Part shown: positions 57,090 to 64,000 of the stretch, in pieces
How the letters are laid out: each line of letters starts with the position of its first letter
How positions within the stretch are numbered: the stretch's first letter is position 1
DNA from: Bretschneidera sinensis
Lineage: Eukaryota > Streptophyta > Magnoliopsida > Brassicales > Akaniaceae
DNA: 64,000 nucleotides
Assembly (NCBI GenBank): GCA_023935145.1
Contig: CM043701.1
Location: 76,503,317 to 76,567,316 of the forward strand
Reading direction: 5' to 3'
Position numbers and translations under genes: made by a program
Notes under the pieces: generated by a model
Seen by the model: only the letters and a program-made list of their open reading frames with translations
Told to the model about the DNA's origin: nothing
Database searches by the model: none

Positions 57090-58362
57090 TGTCGTGCAAA
57101 AATCTACCTAAATTAATAGTCAAATAATCCAACTTGTTTTACTTGCAAGTGCACAAGGTCAACAGTAATATAGTGTGCAAATGTGAGATCATTTCCACAG
57201 GGATTGGTGAATTTCGCTTTAGAATTAGTTTCGCAATATAAAAAGAGAAATTAGTACTGAGTTTGAATTGATAAAGGTGTAGGGACTTGATATCCACCAC
57301 TAATCATGCTACCACAACAAAAGAATATGCCAATGCTTTAAATATGTCATGATTACCTAATGTTTGTCAGCTTAAGGGCTTGGTCCGCTCCTTGAGCTAT
57401 TGATTTCCCAAAGCAACGAATTAGGCATGGTGTATACTCTAACTCTTCTCTTTCTTAAGGAATTCAGCATGGTGTATACTGAGTTGTTTCTTAAGAGAGC
57501 ATAAGATTTGTGGAAATTGACAACCACACGAGACCTAGGGTATGGTGTATACTCCCGGTTTCCCATGTTGATTAACCCAAGAACCCGGCGTGGATATCTT
57601 TTGTTACTATTGTTAAACCCAGGACTCGGTCATTCAAATTGATTCAACTAACTAATCCATACCACATGCATACGTTGATCAGATAAACACATATGAGGAA
57701 TTTAAATAAAAATAGGCATTAATCAAGTTAAGCATCACAACATAAATATTGCAAAGGCACCAATACTGAATTATTGAGTAAACATAATTAGGACTTCAAC
57801 CAAGCCTACTAGAAAATTAGTTACACATAGTTGTGATTATAAAAAACATTATAAAGAAAAATAAAGGAAAGAAGAAACCCGAGAGAAGAGTCATCAATAC
57901 GTCTCCAAGATCTTTCTCTGGCCTCTGACCTCCTAAAAGGAAGATGAAGCTCCTGTTTCTGTATTTTACAGGCCTATTTATAAGGTTCTAAGGACACCTC
58001 GAAACCCTAATTTCCAAAACAAGACCCTAACCCTACTTTCCAAAACAGGGTCTGCCGTTTAATGCACGTGTGTGCTCGAGCACAAGGTTATGCTCGAGCC
58101 TTCTATGTGTGCGTAAGAGTGCTTGTGCGCTCGATCACACTCTTTTGTGCTCGATCGCACTCTTTTGTGCTCGATCGCACTTAGCTGCTTCCAGGTCTTC
58201 CAGATTTCTTCCTTTGACTTCCAAAATGCCATTGTTTTTCTCCAAGTACCTATAAAAACACAGAAAACACAAAAATGAAGTAAAATAGAATAAAATATGT
58301 AAACAAAAAGCTTAACAAATGTAAATTAAGGGGCTTAAATATGAATATTTAAGCACTTATCA
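57090..58362 (-). repeat. 5' LTR of the gypsy derivative
   Basis: 1273 bp on the minus strand, starting TGATAAGTGCTTAAATATTC and ending ATTTTTGCACGACA. TGATAAGTGC is a usual start for Athila/Tat LTRs. It contains three units of the tgtgctcgatcgcactcttt type at 58123-58185. Confidence 0.88.
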
Positions 58363-58363
58363 C

Positions 58364-60668
58364 TAGGTCATGACGATTTTTTAAAATTTGGCTTTCTTTT
58401 TCAGTTTTTGAGTGTGAAACCTTTTCAAAATGATTTTAATATTTATATACATTTGAAGTAAGACTAAAAACCTTTAAAAGTGTTATTATACATAAAAATT
58501 AAGGTTTTGTTGATATTCAAAGTAAATGATTTGAAAAAGGGCTAACACTTTTATTTATTTTATTTTTGGTTTTGTGCGAAGTGTCCACATAATATTTGAA
58601 GTGTGCAAAACACCTTGGGGTTACTAGATATTCTTTTAAATGAGTTAAAGTAACAAGATTAAGTGTTATTCATTCTTAGGTACTAAGGGGAAAATCCTTG
58701 AGAGATGAAGGAAGTAGTAGAATCGCGTAGCAATGTGAGTTTCACCTTACTTTTAATAAGCGTACAAATAGAAACAAAAATATGAAAATATGATTGATTG
58801 TCAAAGTTATAAGTAATAATGATATGGGTAATATATATATACATACATAAGTTAGTGTTCGGGAATTATTCATTTTATGAATTTAGAATCTTGGGGTGTA
58901 AGGACTACTAGATTGGTGTGGATTCTTTGGTTGTAGGAGTTATTAAATAGTACATAGAAACTTGTTAAATAATAAGGTTTGGAAATAAGCAAGGTTAAGA
59001 ATAAATGAGGTGAAGCTTGTTAATTAGTCTTCACTCTTGAGGAGTTTAAACTTTCTTGTAGCTTAACTTGAATTTTACTTCGGAAAATGTAAAAGTATCA
59101 TTTTAAAGAGAATTTAATCTAGATTTGATAGGAAAGAAAAAAGAAAAGGTAAGGAAAGGTAAACTAAGGAGAACAACTTGAGACATGGTTCTTATTTTGT
59201 TGGTTAAGTATGGATATGAATTTTATATATACTTCTTGGATTGTTATACTAAATGACATATGCTTTAGGTGTGGTGGAAGAACGTAGAAAAGGCAAGGAA
59301 AAAGCCCAAGAATAGTACTTGGTGCTATAAAGGTGAGTTTCACCTTACTCTTAGTAAGCGTAGTATAATAAATGATTATGAAAATGCAATGATAATAATA
59401 CAATAATTTGTGTTGATCTATGGTTGTATAAGGAAATAATGATAGGAATTTCTTGATGTTTTTATAATTGTTGTGGATGAAATGGTTGTAATATGAAATG
59501 TTGTAAATTTTATGCTTGAAAGTAGTGATATTGTGAATGCATTGCATGGACATGAATTATAATGGTATTATGGAAATGAATGGATTAAAAAGAAACGATA
59601 AGACCCTGCTTGGGATAGATTTATACCTAGGTGGAGGAGATTCGAGGATGATATTGGAAATGATAGGACCCTGCTTGCGATAGGTAGATACCTAAGTGAA
59701 GGGGATCCGATGATATGAGGTGAGAAATGTATTGGTACATGGAGAGACATCCCTGTTATTATATGATGAGCCCAATGAGAGGCAATGAAATGAAATAAGT
59801 AAAGAAATATGAAATAAAAGAAGTAAAGAAATTATTATTCATTGCATTGCATCTCATTACATTCATTTCAAACATATTGGACATGTGTTGAGATTGGCCC
59901 ATGAAGGGCATGAGTTGTAATTGGCTCATGAGGGGCATATGATGAGAATGAACTGGTGAAAGGGTGTTGAGATATCAATTGTTGTGGATTGGAAATTTTC
60001 GGAATGAATGTGGATCATGAATGTTTGATTTTATGTTGTATGTGTGAATTAAGATTTGGATAATGAGTTACGTGATAAGTTAAAAATACTAGTATCGTTT
60101 GAAATTATGAATAATTCCTTTGGTAATAAGAATCAAGAAAAGTAAATCAAAAGTTTTTATATAAAAGTTATATTGCAATTATGATTAAAATAAGGGCCTA
60201 CATAATAAGATCGATAATTATTGAATACTTTTCAAAACGATTACTCCTAATATATAATGTGTTTCTTACTGAGCTTTTTAACTCATCTTTTTTTTTTACT
60301 AATATTTTTAGGAAAGCATCGGAAATTTTCTGGTTGAAGTCGGTAGTAGTTCTCGTCCACGGTATCTTCATCTCTTAATCCCTTTTGAAAGTCTAAGTTT
60401 TTGTTGTAGCCTACTATTTGTAAAATTATTCAATTTAGATGTATTTTAGCAAAACTTTTCTTTTTATCGATGCCCTTTGTAAAACTTTTAGAGTCAGTTT
60501 GTAATAGTGAAAAACTTCATACATGTAAAAATATGTATTTGTACAGTTTTGCAATGATTGAAAGATTGTTGTTTGATTTGTAAATTTTGTATGGTTGCAT
60601 CTTGAGTCAAGGTGCTCAGTGCTGAAAAGTAATGGAGTCATTCCGAGTAAGATCCACTTGGTGTTACA
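58364..60668 (-). mobile_element. TGTAAC-type long repeat, copy C (reverse orientation)
   Basis: Read on the minus strand from 60668 it starts TGTAACACCAAGTGGATCTT, then gaatgactccattacttttc, agcactgagc. Further on it has the atgtctctccatgtaccaat block (59756-59737) and two copies of cgcttactaaNagtaaggtg with aactcac (near 59360-59335 and 58766-58738). It also has a repeated aagcagggtcctatc phrase with diverged copies at about 59605 and 59670. No coding region. It ends against the gypsy LTR, which may have inserted into it. Confidence 0.62.
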
Positions 60669-61042
60669 AGTTATTCTCATTTATAGTTAACAAACTCCAT
60701 TCTACAAGTCTCTTTTCCAACTTCGTCACTAGGTTGTCTTCAAATATAACTTCAAATATAACTTATTTTATTTGTCTTTAACCTCTACTTGAACTTCTCA
60801 ATGACTTTACCCATATAAACTTTTCTTTTGACGTTGATTGTACTTCAAAATTATTATTCTTTTCATTCTTCCCGAATCATTCCATTCCTTTACATACCTT
60901 CCTAGATCGAATTTTCCACTCATTTCCCATGTTATATACTCTGTGCTTTGCACCTAATCAGTATTTCCCTTATGTAGAAAAATCTAAAAGATACATCTTA
61001 GATAACTCTCCATCCCAAAAATTTGTATGAGTACTTCTATAC
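60669..61042. other. Intergenic, nothing recognised
   Basis: AT-rich. Contains a short direct repeat (aacttcaaatataacttcaa, 60748-60767). No gene. Confidence 0.45.
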
Positions 61043-61357
61043 TGTAAAAGAATACAAAATACAAAATTTTTGAATGAATTCTATTTTCTGATATTCTAGG
61101 CTTGCGGTTTACAGCAGTATATATAAAAACAATTGTGACTGATTTCCTAAATATTTGCAACATGTGAACATAGTTTAAATGTCTATACAGCTATACAATT
61201 ATCTCTAAATTTCAGCAGGAATCTCGTGGAATAATTGCTGCATTATCTTCGGTTAATGTAGGTATAGCAGACATGATTTCCTAGTCTTCGACAGGATCTT
61301 TATTGGAATGATTCTCCTGATTTGCAGCAGTGATTTCAAATCACTTGATCTTCCACA
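61043..61357 (-). repeat. 3' LTR of a copia element (~315 bp)
   Basis: On the minus strand it starts TGTGGAAGATCAAGTGATTT right after a purine tract (aaattgagggggcg, 61371-61358). It ends near ttgtattcttttaca at 61043. The pol stop codon (61338-61336) lies inside it. The other LTR is outside the window, so the end is inferred from the TG...CA pattern. Confidence 0.7.
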
Positions 61358-64000
61358 CGCCCCCTCAATTTGAAGGGGAGATCACGGACATTCAGATTGT
61401 TCTTGGCATCTGTGAATTTCTTTGGTGATAGGGGCTTTGTGAGTGCATCTGCAAGTTGGTCACAGCTTGAAATGAATTGGACTTTTAATTGTTTTTGATT
61501 AACTTGATCTCGAACAAAGTGGAAGTCAATCTCTATGTGTTTTGTTCTGGCATGGAATACCGGATTTGATGTAAGATATGTAACACCAATATTGTCGCAC
61601 CAAAGAGTAGGTGGTTGCCGAAGTGGAATTCCCAGCTCATGTAAAATTGATTTTATCCACATTAGCTCAGCTGCCGTGTTTGATAAAGCTTTGTATTCAG
61701 CCTCAGTGCTGCTACATGCCACTGTTGGTTGTTGCTTACAGCTCCATGAGATCAAGTTTGGTCCTTGAAAAATGCAATGAGCTCCTACTGATCTTCTGTC
61801 ATCGCGGTCTGCTGCCCAGTCCGAATCAGAGAAAGCATGAAGATCAAGATTTGCAGCTTTTGCAATTAACAAGCCTGTTGAAACAGTATATTTGAGATAG
61901 CGAAGTATTCGCTTGACGGCTTGCCAGTGTGTGTCAAGAGGATTATGCATAAACTTGCAAATCAACTATGTATTTCCTTTGTGTGAGATAAACACCTTCT
62001 TGGCATCTGAGAGCTTCGACACCAAGAAAGTAATTAAGCAGCCCCAATTCTTTGACAGCAAAGTCTGTCTTCAAGCTTTGAATGACTCAGTTGATGACAG
62101 CTGAACTCGATCCGGTTATTAATATATCATCGATATAAATTAAAACATAAACAGTGGCAGTTTTTGTTTTAAAAATGAAGAATGATGTATCAGCTTTGCT
62201 TTTATGAAAATGTAGTGATTTGAGCTTGTCTGAGAGTTTAGAAAACCAACCTCTTGGAGCTTGCCGTAATCCATACAATGATTTATGCAACTTACAGACA
62301 TGATTTGGAAATTGAGGATGAATAAAACCTTGTGGTTGTGTCATGAAGACTTCCTCATGTAGATCACCATGCAAAAATGCATTTTGCACATCAATTTGTT
62401 GTATAGGCCAATCTTGAGTGACCGCAATTGAAAGAACCAATCTAATTGTAGCATGCTTGATAACCGGACTAAAGGTTTCTGAAAAATCAATACCTTCTTG
62501 TTGGTGAAAACCTTTGGCGACTAGTCGAGCTTTGTGGCGCTCTATAGTTCCATCAGCTTTCCTTTTGACTCGGTAAACCCACCGACAGCCAACAATATTT
62601 GCATTTGGTGATTTTGGAACCAAGGACCAAGTTCCATTTTGAAGCAATGCATTGAATTCTTTGTTCATGGCTTCTCTCCAACAATTTGATTTGGATGCTT
62701 CTGTAAAGCAGGTTGGTTCTTTGGCAGTAGAGCTTTCGGCCAGCAATGCTCGAGGTAGAGGATGTCGAATATAGTCATCAGAGTGCTTGTGAGGTTTGTG
62801 AATATTGTTCTTAGATCTTGTTGTCTTCGAATGGTGATTGGAGATAGCAGGCACATCGGATGGTGAAGATGTTCTGTTTTGTGGCAGATCCGAGAGCAAG
62901 TCTGTATGTTGCAGTGCAACAGTGGCATCCTGATTGGTGATTGCTTCAGCTGGACCTGTAGGAAGAGACAAACAAGGTGTAGAGACAGTTCTAATAGGAT
63001 AATGGTTAGATTGCAAATCACTGGAACTAAGAGAAGGGGAGATATTGATGTTATGAGGCATTGGAACAGAATGGTGTTGAGAGGGTGGAGAAACATTTTC
63101 TTTGGTATAAGGGAAGAGATTCTCATCAAAAATTACATGCCTTGAGACATAGATTTTACCAGTAGATAAATCAAGGCATTTGTAACCTTGATGACCAAGA
63201 CTATAGCCAATGAAGAGACATGTTTTGGAGCGAAAGTTCAGCTTGTTTGAATTATAAGAGCGTAGATTAGGCCAACATGTGCAACCAAAAACACGCATAA
63301 AGGAAAAATCTAGCATGCGATTATAAAGAATTTCAAATGGAGATTTTTGCTTTAAAACAGGTGTTGGTAGCCGGTTTATAATGAAGGTTGCAGTTTGGAA
63401 GGCTTCTTCCCAGTAAAGCATGGGTATATTTGAGTGGGCTAACATGCTTAGGCCAACCTCGACAATATGACGGTCTTTGCGCTCTATAGAACCATTTTGC
63501 TGATGAGTGTAAGGGCATGCTAGTCTATGATTTATTCCGGTTTGTTGAAAATAATTGTGCAAACGTCGAAACTCACCTCTCCAATCAGATTGGACAGATT
63601 TAATTTTGCGTTCGAAGTATTTTTCAGCATACACTTGAAATTGAAGAAATATTGATTCAACGTCGGATTTGAGTTTCATTGGAAATAACCACACAAACTT
63701 GGAATAATCATCAAGAAAACTAACATAATATTTAGCACCGTTAGTAGAAACAACTGATGCTGGTCCCCATACATCGGTAAAAATTAAATCAAGAGGATAA
63801 GAAGAAACGTTGGAAGAGGACTTAAATGGCAAGTCATGACTTTTTGCCATTTGACATTCGGGGCAGACTGAGTGCTTTTTATTAGACTCGACTGGAACAT
63901 TGATGAATGAGAGGACTTTATTGACAACTGGTGTTGATGCATGTCCAAGACGATGATGCCAATCACGATGAGAAACACAAACGGTAGAGAAAGCTTGTGG
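61336..64000 (-). pseudogene. Copia pol, partial at the window edge: integrase, RT, RNase H
   Basis: Open from 64000 to 62090. The pre-integrase zinc region comes first (WHHRLGHASTPVVNKVLSFI, HSVCPECQMAKS). The integrase catalytic residues follow in DLIFTDVWGP, FLDDYSKFVWLF and QQNGSIERKDRHIVEV, then the C-terminal FGCTCWPNLRSYN and CLFIGYSLGHQGYKCLDL. RT reads WREAMNKEFNALLQNGTWSL, GCRWVYRVKRKADGTIERHK, VQNAFLHGDLHEEVFMTQP, SLYGLRQAPRGWFSKL and YIDDILITGS. A TGA at 62087 breaks the frame. RT continues (VKELGLLNYFLGVE) to about 61962, where a deletion of roughly 60-70 codons joins it out of frame to KFMHNPLDTHWQAVKRILRY. RNase H follows (SSTEAEYKAL; NPVFHARTKHIEIDFHFVRD; LADALTKPLSPKKF). The catalytic residues that remain look intact, so decay is recent; the lineage appears Ale/Retrofit-like (tentative). 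Confidence 0.93.

Larger units (their letters stand above)
53890..58362 (-). mobile_element. Athila/Tat-like gypsy derivative with gag and protease only
   Basis: From right to left: 5' LTR (58362-57090), tRNA-Asp primer site (57083-57066), leader, gag and protease (to about 54340), then the phrase gctcatgggaggcaacccac (about 54310-54330 on plus as its complement) that typically follows the last ORF in Athila/Tat elements (from memory), then a ttcaagtttgggggtgtg-type purine-rich tract (about 54190-54205). RT, RNase H and integrase, normally 4-5 kb, are absent between protease and that phrase. No 3' LTR is recognisable, so the left border is approximate. The flank right of the LTR is copy C of the TGTAAC repeat. 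Confidence 0.82.

Noticed and set aside
59164..59553. 129-codon Ile/Tyr/His-rich frame (minus).
   Set aside because: It falls inside non-coding TGTAAC repeat copy C; composition-driven.
1..64000. CRISPR arrays, tRNA or rRNA genes, organellar inserts, bacterial operons.
   Set aside because: No regular short-spaced identical repeats with unique spacers, no cloverleaf-like tRNA or rRNA sequence, and no bacterial gene organisation were seen. The tRNA-like matches at 10256-10287 and 57066-57083 are primer-binding sites.

Overview
The window is nuclear DNA of a flowering plant, probably a eudicot. It is AT-rich and dominated by plant-type transposable elements: CACTA/En-Spm, Ty1-copia, Ty3-gypsy of the Athila/Tat kind, L1-type LINEs, MULE-like and hAT-like non-autonomous elements, and solo LTRs. 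Only one apparently intact host gene is visible: a four-exon GT47/exostosin-family glycosyltransferase on the minus strand (27338-32705). Its exons join in frame into a 478-residue protein with an N-terminal membrane anchor. I see no bacterial, organellar, tRNA, rRNA or CRISPR features.

Layout. 1-6264 is a decayed CACTA element: a TNP2-type transposase relic on the minus strand, with its right terminus at 6264. A copia solo LTR (3378-4436, perfect TTTCG duplication) sits inside it. The CACTA element itself lies inside an older copia LTR (6265-7313, minus). From 8005 to about 24490 an L1-type LINE (minus) is split by a copia element (9241-13678) and by a 8948-bp CACTA element (15493-24440) with matching termini and an AAC/AAC target duplication. 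That second CACTA element carries a broken TNPA/Transposase_24-type gene and two pieces that look like captured host genes: a PPR gene fragment (21480-22424, plus) and one exon resembling plant RabGAP/TBC proteins (22739-22800, minus). It also has terminal arrays of an 18-bp palindrome.

24490-33175 holds a MULE-like MITE (26373-26796) and the GT47 gene. 33176-36537 is a second L1-type LINE split by a 1.2-kb hAT-like element. 36538-46304 is a broken copia element with an inserted 2.9-kb TGTAAC-type long repeat (38376-41308) and a 430-bp MITE in its 3' LTR. 46321-47655 has a 58-bp minisatellite and LTR-like DNA. 47656-49091 is a solo LTR with a perfect CAACT duplication.

49092-60668 holds two further copies of the TGTAAC-type repeat (about 49780-51990 plus, 58364-60668 minus). 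Between them lies an Athila/Tat-like gypsy derivative (about 53890-58362, minus) that keeps LTR, tRNA-Asp primer site, gag and protease but has no RT or integrase. 61043-64000 is the 3' half of a copia element (minus) running off the window edge.

The region reads as a stack of insertions around one gene. Target-site duplications and junctions allow a relative order in several places: LINE before copia and CACTA; copia LTR before CACTA before solo LTR; copia leader before TGTAAC repeat; LTR before MITE. The least routine content is the 15493-24440 CACTA element with its captured gene pieces and palindromic terminal arrays, and the family of long coding-free TGTAAC repeats.
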